Positions 49,130 to 57,056 of a stretch of 64,000 nucleotides of DNA are shown here, in pieces. Both the position numbers and the translations under genes were made by a program. The stretch's first letter is position 1. Every line of letters starts with the position of its first letter. The notes beneath the pieces were generated by a model. The model saw nothing but the letters and a program-made list of their open reading frames with translations. It was not told the origin of the DNA and did not search any database. Origin of the DNA: Dickeya oryzae (GTDB lineage: Bacteria; Pseudomonadota; Gammaproteobacteria; Enterobacterales; Enterobacteriaceae); contig NZ_SULL01000013.1 of NCBI RefSeq assembly GCF_009372235.1, positions 186,001 to 250,000 on the forward strand, given 5' to 3'.

Positions 49130-51241
49130 TTACGGTTGCTGATAGGCCAACTTGTAGTTACCTGCCGCAACGGTTTTAAACGTCACTTTATCGGGATACC
49201 ACCGTATTTCCACTTCAGCTTCAGTTTGTTTTTTCCAGGCAGAAGACACCGCTGATAGTATAATCTGGTCTACCTGTGCATCATCAGTAGCACCATTAGG
49301 CACAGAGAAACCAAACGCAAAAGCAATATTATCAGGTACCCCCTGTGTATTCGCATATAACAGTGCCCATTGAGTACTAGTTAAAGCATTCAGTGCTGAA
49401 ACTGACACACCCTGGGTATTTAATTTATCTGCGCCGTTACGGTCAATAGTTAATGTGCCAATAGAAATAAACGCACTACCATTCCATGTAAACCATTCAT
49501 TCCCATCTCGCGACACAGCCATTTTTACTGCACCTGCACCTGTTTGCGTTACTGTAGCTGTCACTGTGGATAATAAGCTATAGGATTTAATATTTTTCAG
49601 GCTTGCTGTTTTAGCAATCTGCGGCGCAGGTGACACAATAACATTCAATTTTCCACCCTGATTTGAGAGCAGCTTTTTCACGATGACATTAGTTATTTTT
49701 CCAGAGGTGGTGAAGCCGGTCGCTGAGATATCAGCGATGGATGATGGCAAAGGTATCTGCGTAAGCTCGCCATTCGTCACGGTATAGTATTTGTCATCAC
49801 TTGCCTGGATTAATACCCGCTGAACATTATTGAGGATTTTCATTTCATAGACGAATCCACCACTACCGGGAATGTATAGCCGATAATATCTGTATGATAC
49901 CGGTTGAGGTAATGACTTCGTAACAGTAATTCTGTTGCCTGAACCGGAATCAAGAGTTGTCCATGTGCTCCCATCATCACTACCCTGAAAATCCCAGAAG
50001 CCAGTTCCCATCGGTGGCCCCGCCAGCGCAGCATCAAGATAATATCCGCTAACGGTCGTGCCGACAGAGAATGCCACGATGAGCCCTGATGGACCACCGT
50101 AATTCTGCCAATAGGTTGAAGCGTTCCCATCAAAGGCTTTCCATGGGTAGTTGATCTCATTAGTGCTAGTAGCTGAAACTGTTATCCCTGATGCTGATGT
50201 ATTTGATGTCAAAACCGGGATGATCGATGTATAAGCGGATACCTGAATATCGCCAATCTGGATTTCAGGGATGATAGCCTCGTAAATTCCATTAGCATTC
50301 ATAGTCAGCGTCGTGTCTCCGCCTGTATATGGCTTCATAACACCATTAAACACCAAACCATCAGTTGCAATCATGCCAGTGCCATTATCAAAACTGTTCA
50401 CAACAACCGGACTGGCAGCTGCCGCTTCCTCTTTTAACGCAAAAGCCTCGAAACTGTAATCCATAGAACCGGTAGCGCTAAATGGGAAGGTGAATACCTG
50501 ATTCGCCGTCGCACCACTGCGCGTTACTACGGTATAACCACGACCGCCATTGTTTCCGCCGCCGCTATTGCTACCTGTCGCACTGACAACTAACTGATTG
50601 TTAGTTGTATCGTAATTCAGGGAAACACCCTGTCCGGCTGCCAGGGTCGCCACCAGAACTTTACGCACCGCGTCAGTGAAGTCGGTAATTTGCGAGGCAG
50701 TATGGGTGTGGTTTGCCAGATCGGACTTATGCACTACGTCACTTAATCCCAGATTAGCGACAAACTGCGCTTTATCCGGAATATCCGCACCATTGAGGGT
50801 TTTATCCATCATGCGGCTCACGGCATCAGTCAAATCTGGCAGCGTTTTCACCACCACGCTCTGACCACTATTATCCGTCAGCGTCACCTGGCCACGCTCG
50901 GTCAGCACTTGTTTCCACTGAGTCAGTTGGGACTGGTAACCTGCCAGCATCGCCGCAATCTGCGCCACATAAGCAGCGTGATCGAAGGTGTCGTTACTAC
51001 CAAACACGGGAATAGCGTAATGCACACCATTAGCGGTACAACCGCTATATTCACTGGCCAGCATCAGCTCGGTGTCCGACACGACGGAGGCAATTTCATA
51101 AATCTTAATGCTGCAATCAGCAAAAATCAGCAACATGCCGCCAGCAATAACACCATTATTCTTATCGGCCCAAAGAGTATTATTACCCAAGACGACCTTG
51201 CTGCCAGAAAATAAAGACAAACTACCTGACTTATACCACAT
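49130..51241 (-). CDS. Phage tail fibre-like protein with discoidin (F5/8 C) domain
   Basis: 703 residues. The N-terminus (MWYKSGSLSLFSGSKVV, then TLWADKNNGVIAGGML) is the usual attachment module of phage tail fibres. A helical linker and a Gly/Asn-rich hinge (GSNSGGGNNGG, about residue 225) follow, then a beta-rich region. A discoidin-like carbohydrate-binding domain spans about residues 345-470, with YPWKAFDGNASTYW and WDFQGSDDGSTW. It is probably a receptor-binding fibre from a prophage remnant. No structural phage genes other than the next one accompany it. Confidence 0.82.
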   Translation of the reverse strand: MWYKSGSLSLFSGSKVVLGNNTLWADKNNGVIAGGMLLIFADCSIKIYEIASVVSDTELMLASEYSGCTANGVHYAIPVFGSNDTFDHAAYVAQIAAMLAGYQSQLTQWKQVLTERGQVTLTDNSGQSVVVKTLPDLTDAVSRMMDKTLNGADIPDKAQFVANLGLSDVVHKSDLANHTHTASQITDFTDAVRKVLVATLAAGQGVSLNYDTTNNQLVVSATGSNSGGGNNGGRGYTVVTRSGATANQVFTFPFSATGSMDYSFEAFALKEEAAAASPVVVNSFDNGTGMIATDGLVFNGVMKPYTGGDTTLTMNANGIYEAIIPEIQIGDIQVSAYTSIIPVLTSNTSASGITVSATSTNEINYPWKAFDGNASTYWQNYGGPSGLIVAFSVGTTVSGYYLDAALAGPPMGTGFWDFQGSDDGSTWTTLDSGSGNRITVTKSLPQPVSYRYYRLYIPGSGGFVYEMKILNNVQRVLIQASDDKYYTVTNGELTQIPLPSSIADISATGFTTSGKITNVIVKKLLSNQGGKLNVIVSPAPQIAKTASLKNIKSYSLLSTVTATVTQTGAGAVKMAVSRDGNEWFTWNGSAFISIGTLTIDRNGADKLNTQGVSVSALNALTSTQWALLYANTQGVPDNIAFAFGFSVPNGATDDAQVDQIILSAVSSAWKKQTEAEVEIRWYPDKVTFKTVAAGNYKLAYQQP

Positions 51242-51328
51242 AACATTATTCCTTTATTGTATGGAACGGTCAAAAACAGGCCAATCCAATACCAGATGGA
51301 TGTTGACGATAAATTTAAATCCAAATAA

Positions 51329-51676
51329 TTAACGAGAAATATCAACTTCCAGTGTCATACGGAATTTTTCGTATTCCACATCAAAGTCGTTATATTCAAC
51401 GGTTTTATTCGGCTGCAATACTGACAGCGCCGCTCGTACCTGTTCACGCAACGCACGGGCTTCAGCTACGGTATGCGCATAACAGTCTGCACTGACCGTC
51501 ACCTTCTGGCTGGCCAACTGCTGAGAGGCGTTATAATTATTTTCCTGACTCAGTGAAAAAAGAATAAATGGATGTTTCTGGTGTGGCGCATGATAATCAC
51601 AGCAAGGCACGGCATAGGCATAAACACGGCCATACGCCAATTTACCCAACAGTGGATAGATATCTTCTTCAGTCAT
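51329..51676 (-). CDS. Phage tail-completion-like protein (DUF3168 type)
   Basis: 115 residues. MTEEDIYPLLGKLAYGRVYAYAVP and the C-terminal pattern ending MTLEVDISR resemble the gp17/DUF3168 group of tail terminator/completion proteins. It is co-directional with and just upstream of the tail fibre gene (about 90 bases between). Family assignment is tentative. The pair looks like what remains of a larger phage tail module. Confidence 0.55.
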   Translation of the reverse strand: MTEEDIYPLLGKLAYGRVYAYAVPCCDYHAPHQKHPFILFSLSQENNYNASQQLASQKVTVSADCYAHTVAEARALREQVRAALSVLQPNKTVEYNDFDVEYEKFRMTLEVDISR

Positions 51677-51677
51677 T

Positions 51678-51848
51678 TCAATCAGCCTTATTTAGACAAT
51701 GAATAAAATCTATTTTCACCAGTTCAGTAGAAAATAGGTTCTTTCGAAAACGTATCGCTTCGGTCATTATCATAAAGGGATTTGACGCTACACTTATCGC
51801 TCTCATTGTTGTGCCATCAACCAGAAACAACAATACAGAATGCTGCAC
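51678..51848 (-). CDS. Possible small ORF upstream of the tail genes
   Basis: 56 codons from the ATG at 51848 (MKVQHSVLLFLVDG), ending one base before the start of the DUF3168-like gene. That adjacency is the main support. There is no clear ribosome binding site, no known domain, and AT-rich composition. It may be a decayed fragment of a phage gene. Confidence 0.25.
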   Translation of the reverse strand: MQHSVLLFLVDGTTMRAISVASNPFMIMTEAIRFRKNLFSTELVKIDFIHCLNKAD

Positions 51849-52065
51849 CTTCATTATTAACAAGCAATAAAATGAAACAGCATAGCGGTATCTCTACCGG
51901 CGCTGAACCAGGGTATCAATGGCGAGAACTTATGGTATAAAAATGGTGATTTCATGACGGTTCTGCCAGAAACACTCATCATCGGGTGTTAGGCTACACC
52001 ATGCACGCATACGGGATGAATCAACGAAAAAATACACAATGGAGTGAACAGCAAAAAGAAGTGAG

Positions 52066-52155
52066 TGGCGGAGAGAGGGGGATTTGAACCCCCGGTAGAG
52101 TTGCCCCTACTCCGGTTTTCGAGACCGGTCCGTTCAGCCGCTCCGGCATCTCTCC
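52066..52155 (-). tRNA. serU: tRNA-Ser (CGA)
   Basis: 90-base class II tRNA with encoded CCA, a 7-bp acceptor stem starting GGAGAGA, a long variable arm and anticodon CGA in the loop TCTCGAAAA. It matches by eye E. coli serU. The phage-tail remnant at 49130-51680 lies just downstream of its 3' end, which is a common prophage integration side. Confidence 0.96.
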
Positions 52156-52249
52156 ACGAAATCGGTGCTTATAATGCCCTGTTTTATGGCATGTTAACAA
52201 GAACAAACCGACGCCTTTGAATTCAAGTGATGACTTAGCGAGCAACACC

Positions 52250-53026
52250 ATGATGAAGTGGCAATGGAAATCCCCTACACCTGATGCGTTCTTAGACTGG
52301 CAGCAGGCACTGTCTATCCCGCTGTTAACGCCACTGGCTGAAGCTGAACGGCAACAGGTGGTAATGGTAGCAAGACAATTTTTACGTCAAAAACGCCTGG
52401 TACCGTTGCAGGGGCTGGCGCTCACCGAGCTGATGGCACAACGTATCGCACTATTATTTTCCCTGCCGGTGCTGAAGCTGGGTATTGAATGGCTTGATGG
52501 GTTTCATGATGTACTGATCCACCCCGCACCTTTCACGGTAGATGGCGAGTGGATGGATGAGTTCGGTCTGGTGCACAGCGGCCCTAACGTTCAGTCTGGC
52601 CAAAGCTGGGATCAGGGACCAGTCGTACTGAACTGGCTGGAGATTCAAGACTCCTTTGATCTTTCCGGATTCAATCTGATTATCCATGAAGTTGCGCATA
52701 AGCTAGATAAGCGTGGTAATGAACGCCCTTCTGGCGTACCAGCGATGCCACTACGCGACATCGCGCATTGGGAACAAACCCTGCACGCCGCCATGGAGGC
52801 ATTGCGCGAAGAAATCGAACTGGTGGGAGAAGATGCCGCCAGCATGGATCCTTACGCCGCCACCGACCCGGCCGAGTGCTTCGCGGTGCTGTCTGAATAT
52901 TTCTTCAGCGCGCCTGACTTGCTGGTGGAGCGTTTCCCAGAGGTATACCGGAATTTTTGCAAATTTTATCGTCAGGACCCGTTGGAACGCTTGCAACGCT
53001 GGCAGGCAATACCGCCAGCCGACTGA
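52250..53026 (+). CDS. mtfA: MtfA (YeeI), Mlc-titrating zinc peptidase
   Basis: 258-residue cytoplasmic zinc metallopeptidase that binds the repressor Mlc and so modulates ptsG expression. The HEVAH zinc motif (in [12 protein letters not shown]) and the third ligand region [14 protein letters not shown] are intact. The ATG at 52250 gives MMKWQWK, aligning with E. coli MIKWPWK; the frame from 52217 is not used. As in E. coli it stands next to a tRNA-Asn gene. E. coli MtfA is 265 residues. Confidence 0.95.
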   Translation: MMKWQWKSPTPDAFLDWQQALSIPLLTPLAEAERQQVVMVARQFLRQKRLVPLQGLALTELMAQRIALLFSLPVLKLGIEWLDGFHDVLIHPAPFTVDGEWMDEFGLVHSGPNVQSGQSWDQGPVVLNWLEIQDSFDLSGFNLIIHEVAHKLDKRGNERPSGVPAMPLRDIAHWEQTLHAAMEALREEIELVGEDAASMDPYAATDPAECFAVLSEYFFSAPDLLVERFPEVYRNFCKFYRQDPLERLQRWQAIPPAD

Positions 53027-53150
53027 TTTATCACCATAATGATGATGAACTCCGCGGATTGTACATAAGCCAAGCAGTCAGTACGGAATGTCGGTTTTGC
53101 CCGTTGACAGCGCAAGGTACCACAGATAAGATTCGCCCCGTTCAAACGAT

Positions 53151-53226
53151 TCCTCTGTAGTTCAGTCGGTAGAACGGCGGACTGTTAATCCGTATGTCAC
53201 TGGTTCGAGTCCAGTCAGAGGAGCCA
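53151..53226 (+). tRNA. tRNA-Asn (GUU)
   Basis: 76 bases with encoded CCA, acceptor stem TCCTCTG/CAGAGGA, anticodon GTT in CTGTTAA and TTCGAGT T-loop. It matches E. coli tRNA-Asn by eye. Its 3' end is the apparent attachment site of the element whose P4-type integrase starts 180 bases downstream. Confidence 0.97.
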
Positions 53227-53236
53227 ATTTAAAGAA

Positions 53237-53269
53237 AGCAGACGTTCACTGACGTCTGCTTTTTTGCTT
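53237..53269 (+). terminator. Terminator after tRNA-Asn
   Basis: 9-bp stem AGCAGACGT/ACGTCTGCT with 6-base loop followed by TTTTTGCTTTTT. Ends tRNA-Asn transcription; it now lies inside the element side of the junction. Confidence 0.88.
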
Positions 53270-53405
53270 TTTATCAATTGGTTATCCCCTTCTTTAGCTT
53301 CACCCTCGTTCACCAAAAAACGCTACTGCCCACGACTTTTGTTGGTAGAATTGTTGGTATTTCTGGTTCGATTCTGCTTATACCAACAACTCAAGGGGGC
53401 AAATC

Positions 53406-54683
53406 GTGTCTCTAACTGATTCCAAAGTAAAAAATGCCAAATCTCTTGAGAAGGAATATAAGCTTACTGATGGCTTTGGTATGCACCTGTTAGTGCATCC
53501 TAATGGGTCTAAATACTGGCGCTTGTCTTATCGTTTCGAAAAGAAGCAAAAAATACTCGCTTTAGGCGTCTACCCGGCTGTTTCACTGGCGGATGCCAGA
53601 CAACGGCGAGATGAAGCGAAAAAGCTGTTAGCGGCAGGAATTGACCCCAGCGCTAAAAAGCAGGCAGACAACAAAGCGATTCAGGAAAAACGCAACAATA
53701 CCCGCGCGTTCAAAACGGTAGCCAGAAACTGGTTTGCCACCAAAACCACATGGTCGGAAGATTATCAGCGTTCTGTCTGGACCCGTATTGAAACCTATCT
53801 GTTTCCTGACATCGGTAACAAGGACATTGCTGAACTGGATACAGGCGATCTGCTGGTTCCCATCAAAAAGATAGAAAAGCTGGGCTATCTGGAAATCGCT
53901 ATGCGGGTGAAACAGTACGCCACTGCCATTATGCGTTATGCCGTCCAGCAAAAGATGATCCGCTTTAACCCTGCCTATGATTTGGAAGGTGCGGTTCAGA
54001 AACCACAGACAGAGCACCGCCCCGCTATCGAGCTGGAAGAGATACCAACCCTACTGGAACGCATTGAAGGCTATCAGGGGCGTAGCAGACTGACCCAATT
54101 GGCGATAAAACTCACTCTGCTGATATTTATTCGCTCCAGTGAACTCCGCTTTGCCAGATGGTCAGAGATCGATTTTAACAGTGCCTTATGGGTTATCCCT
54201 GAACAGCGTGAAGCCATTGAAGGGATCAAACATTCAGGCCGCGGTGCCAAAATGCGCAGAAAGCACTATGTTCCTCTATGCCGTCAGGCGCTGGACATTC
54301 TGAAAGAGCTAAAAACCCTCACCTATGACGTTAACGGTGACGACGGCTTTATCCTGACAGGCTGTTATGATGCGATGAAGCCAATGAGTGAAAACACCAT
54401 TAACAAGGCGCTACGTAAAATGGGCTATGACACCAAAACCGATCTGTGCGGCCACGGCTTTCGAACGCTGGCGTGTAGTGCGTTAATCGAATCGGGCATC
54501 TGGCCTGAAGATGTGGTTGAACTTCAAATGAGCCATATGGAAAAGAACAACGTTCGCGCTGCCTACACCCATAAGGCCAAACACCTTGAGCAACGCCGCC
54601 TGATGCTGCAATGGTGGGCTGATTTTCTGGATGCTAACCGTAACGGTATGATCAGGCCGTTTGAGTTTGGGCAGAAGGGATAG
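53406..54683 (+). CDS. P4-type tyrosine integrase
   Basis: 425-residue site-specific recombinase. The N-terminal DUF4102-type arm-binding domain is at about residues 1-90 (LTDSKVKNAK, LALGVYPAVSLADAR), followed by the SAM-like core-binding domain and the catalytic domain. Catalytic residues as read: Arg243 in FIRSSEL, His350/Arg353 in HGFRTLA, His377 in SHMEK and Tyr387 in AAYTH. Direction and distance from tRNA-Asn are those of integrases whose element inserts in the tRNA 3' end. It looks intact, so the element may still excise. Confidence 0.95.
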   Translation: MSLTDSKVKNAKSLEKEYKLTDGFGMHLLVHPNGSKYWRLSYRFEKKQKILALGVYPAVSLADARQRRDEAKKLLAAGIDPSAKKQADNKAIQEKRNNTRAFKTVARNWFATKTTWSEDYQRSVWTRIETYLFPDIGNKDIAELDTGDLLVPIKKIEKLGYLEIAMRVKQYATAIMRYAVQQKMIRFNPAYDLEGAVQKPQTEHRPAIELEEIPTLLERIEGYQGRSRLTQLAIKLTLLIFIRSSELRFARWSEIDFNSALWVIPEQREAIEGIKHSGRGAKMRRKHYVPLCRQALDILKELKTLTYDVNGDDGFILTGCYDAMKPMSENTINKALRKMGYDTKTDLCGHGFRTLACSALIESGIWPEDVVELQMSHMEKNNVRAAYTHKAKHLEQRRLMLQWWADFLDANRNGMIRPFEFGQKG

Positions 54684-54750
54684 ATTATTGGGAGTAAAGC
54701 CCCGACAGGGGCTATAGCATTATTACAAGATATTTAGGATTTAGAAACAT

Positions 54751-55515
54751 CTATATTGTGTTATTTAAAATAACAGCATGCAAATTGGGAAGGTTGTAAT
54801 AATGTATAAGATGTATATTGTTAGCTAACGCTAGATCTTTAGCGCCACTGGTAAACTCATTATTAGAAACAACTACACCGTAGTCTAACTCATAATATCC
54901 AATACCTGATTTTACTTCCTGAACAGCCGCATTACCAACAGGTTTTGAGTATTTCTTACACTGAATGCCAACAGAAAATCCATTTTTTCTGGCAATTAAA
55001 TCAACTCCCTGATCGCCACTTCTTTTAGTTTCTGACACATCCCACCCATTATCTTTTAATATTGATCTGCAATAATCTTCAAATTCAATACCGTTCATAG
55101 AGTCATTATAAATTAAATTTACTTTTGGGGTATAATTACAAACAAGCACATCAATAATATCAAATTTCTCATGCAAACTAATGCCTTTATATAAAAGGCT
55201 TCTATCAGATTTGTAATTCAATCCGATGATAAATCGTTTTTTTTCACTCTCCCATTTCTCTGAATCAAAAAAGCCATAATCATTATTATTGAGGATTTCT
55301 CTTTTTTTTCTGTAAAGAGTCGGGATATGCTTAGAAACTACATTTTTAAAACGAAAAAAATCATTTTTTTTAGTGGTTATAGCCTTTTTATACGCTATGA
55401 TATGTATCATCACAATAAAATAACAAGAAGATATGAACACCAATGCAGTATTTGGTGACGTATTTTTATAGAAAAAAAATCCAACTATAGATATGAGATA
55501 TCCTAAAAAAAACAT
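54751..55515 (-). CDS. Membrane-anchored Mrr-like restriction endonuclease
   Basis: 254 residues. Two hydrophobic helices at the N-terminus (about 3-18 and 24-42) are followed by a charged linker, then a C-terminal Mrr-type PD-(D/E)XK domain (about 138-240). Key residues: Glu144 in GIEFEDY, Asp168/Asp172 in SGDQGVD and Gln185-x-Lys187 in GIQCKK. Mrr-like enzymes cut modified or foreign DNA; the membrane tether suggests action at the cell envelope, e.g. on incoming DNA, which is inference. Strongly AT-rich, convergent with the integrase. Confidence 0.85.
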   Translation of the reverse strand: MFFLGYLISIVGFFFYKNTSPNTALVFISSCYFIVMIHIIAYKKAITTKKNDFFRFKNVVSKHIPTLYRKKREILNNNDYGFFDSEKWESEKKRFIIGLNYKSDRSLLYKGISLHEKFDIIDVLVCNYTPKVNLIYNDSMNGIEFEDYCRSILKDNGWDVSETKRSGDQGVDLIARKNGFSVGIQCKKYSKPVGNAAVQEVKSGIGYYELDYGVVVSNNEFTSGAKDLALANNIHLIHYYNLPNLHAVILNNTI

Positions 55516-55828
55516 ACATCACCCTTATAAATCAGAGAAAACATATACCCCTCGTTAAGATTGACTATTTGATTTTTGAAAGGATTTAAATTTTACGACT
55601 TTTATTTGATAACTGCAATCTTATCTATTTATTATGCACAAGATAAAAAACGCGTCAACATAAAACAGATATTAAATCAGAAATACATTAACTTTCTCCT
55701 AAGTCATAGGTGACTATCATAACAATTCTTATATCAACCAGTAAAAATAGAAAATGATATTTTTCGGGTTATAGCCTCATTTATGAATATAAAAATGGCG
55801 CTAGGTCGAAAACGCCATTTTCAGGAAA
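55516..55828. other. AT-rich intergenic region
   Basis: About 313 bases without a gene. It includes a terminator for the small secreted protein gene (stem 55792-55800 with 55813-55821, minus-strand TTTTATA after it) and the promoter region of the gene at 54751-55515. Confidence 0.55.
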
Positions 55829-56125
55829 TCAGTGTGTTGCTTTTTTGGTCCCATATGTATTTGTATATGGATTGTAATTACCTTTAGTGCTGAAATTATT
55901 ATATTGCGTTGTGTCTTTTGAAGTCCGCTGATATGGGGAAACATACGTTCCATTGTTTTTAATATAGCCATTTACCTTTTCATGACTTGAACTACTACCT
56001 GTCCCATAGCCATATGTTTTCGGTGCGCTATAACCACTTCCAGCGTATGAATGGTACCCACCACCTTTTGCAAAAGCACCTGTTGCAATCAATAAAACAG
56101 AACAAGCAATAATTAGTTTTTTCAT
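55829..56125 (-). CDS. Small secreted Gly/Tyr/Ser-rich protein
   Basis: 98 residues with a clear signal peptide (MKKLIIACSVLLIATGAFA). The mature part is low in complexity: GGGYHSYAGSGYSAPK, then KNNGTYVSPYQRTSKD and NNFSTKGNYNPYTNTYG. The NGTYV...NPYT pattern is seen in many short secreted proteobacterial proteins of unknown role. GGGATGG precedes the start. Monocistronic with its own terminator. Confidence 0.75.
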   Translation of the reverse strand: MKKLIIACSVLLIATGAFAKGGGYHSYAGSGYSAPKTYGYGTGSSSSHEKVNGYIKNNGTYVSPYQRTSKDTTQYNNFSTKGNYNPYTNTYGTKKATH

Positions 56126-56649
56126 AATACCATCCCGTAATTAATTAACACCATATAGCAGACATTTAAATATAGACATAGATTGAGAAAAGTGGCTTCC
56201 CATCAATTATGATGTTCTTTTTTTAATCAGCCCTAACCTGCTGGATACTAAGTCGGAGGTATGATTCGACGCTGTTCGTATGCATCATCTCTTTGGCTCA
56301 ACACACAGACCAGCTTTCAAAGCGGCTTTATGCAACTTCAGAACTATACGAATTCTCAAGGTCAGAAATTTACCAACTGTAGATTTTTCTGTCTCGCGTT
56401 TAGCAATTGACTAGCACCAATCCTAAATAACTTCGCATATTGATGCTTCACCTCACATTATGCGAGGCCCGTACCTAACGGGGCACCACCTCCCACAAGT
56501 GTAGCAGCGATATGAGAAGCTATTTAGCCTTACATTGCAGCCGATCAGGTACGAAACCCTATTAAACTCACCTGAACACCCGTTTCGCCCCTGAAAGGTA
56601 CTCTCAATACCAGACAGGGGCTAACCACACCGTTATACGGAGTAACGCT
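56126..56649. other. Gene-poor stretch within the element
   Basis: About 520 bases with only short broken frames on both strands. A minus-strand run of ~37 codons around 56290-56415 reads like coding sequence (AKRETEKSTVGKF...) but has no start and no recognised family; it may be a decayed gene. No inverted repeats of an insertion sequence were found. Confidence 0.4.
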
Positions 56650-56754
56650 ATGGCTGTTTATCAGTTTACCCATTCTCCACCTGAAAATCTGCATCTGGAT
56701 ACGGGCTTTTTTGCTTTGGGCCAGTCTGTTCTTGAGGTGTGTTATGTTCGATAA
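56650..56754 (+). CDS. Possible 34-residue ORF overlapping the next gene
   Basis: MAVYQFTHSPPENLH... of 34 codons, with GGAG 7 bases before the ATG. Its stop lies 11 bases inside the following gene, so the two would be coupled. Similar short leader-like frames occur in front of small genes of P4-like elements, but I cannot name this one. Confidence 0.4.
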   Translation: MAVYQFTHSPPENLHLDTGFFALGQSVLEVCYVR

Positions 56755-56938
56755 CACGCCGCTGGAACCAGAAGAAATTATCGATCAGTGTCGGGCACTA
56801 ATTTATGCGATTGTTGAAATTGATAATCCCCAAGTCAAAGAGATCCTGAGTTTTGTGCTGTGGGAGCGCCTTGATTTCCTGTATCGGACATTTCATTCCG
56901 ACAGCACTGACGACACAGAGGGTGAATTTCAGGCATAA
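56744..56938 (+). CDS. Small acidic protein of unknown function
   Basis: 64 residues starting MFDNTPLEPEEIIDQC, mostly helical and acidic, with no recognised domain. The ATG at 56744 lies after GAGG (spacing 8) and overlaps the upstream short frame by 11 bases. The in-frame ATG at 56711 is less likely because it lacks a ribosome binding site. Confidence 0.55.
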   Translation: MFDNTPLEPEEIIDQCRALIYAIVEIDNPQVKEILSFVLWERLDFLYRTFHSDSTDDTEGEFQA

Positions 56939-57056
56939 CAGATGGATATGAAAATGTCAGATCTGTCTTATGGTGGATCTGACTTTTAAAGGATATGTGT
57001 CATCACATCATCGTGTTTTTTAAATAACAAACATCAGTAGCGATATTAATTCCCAT

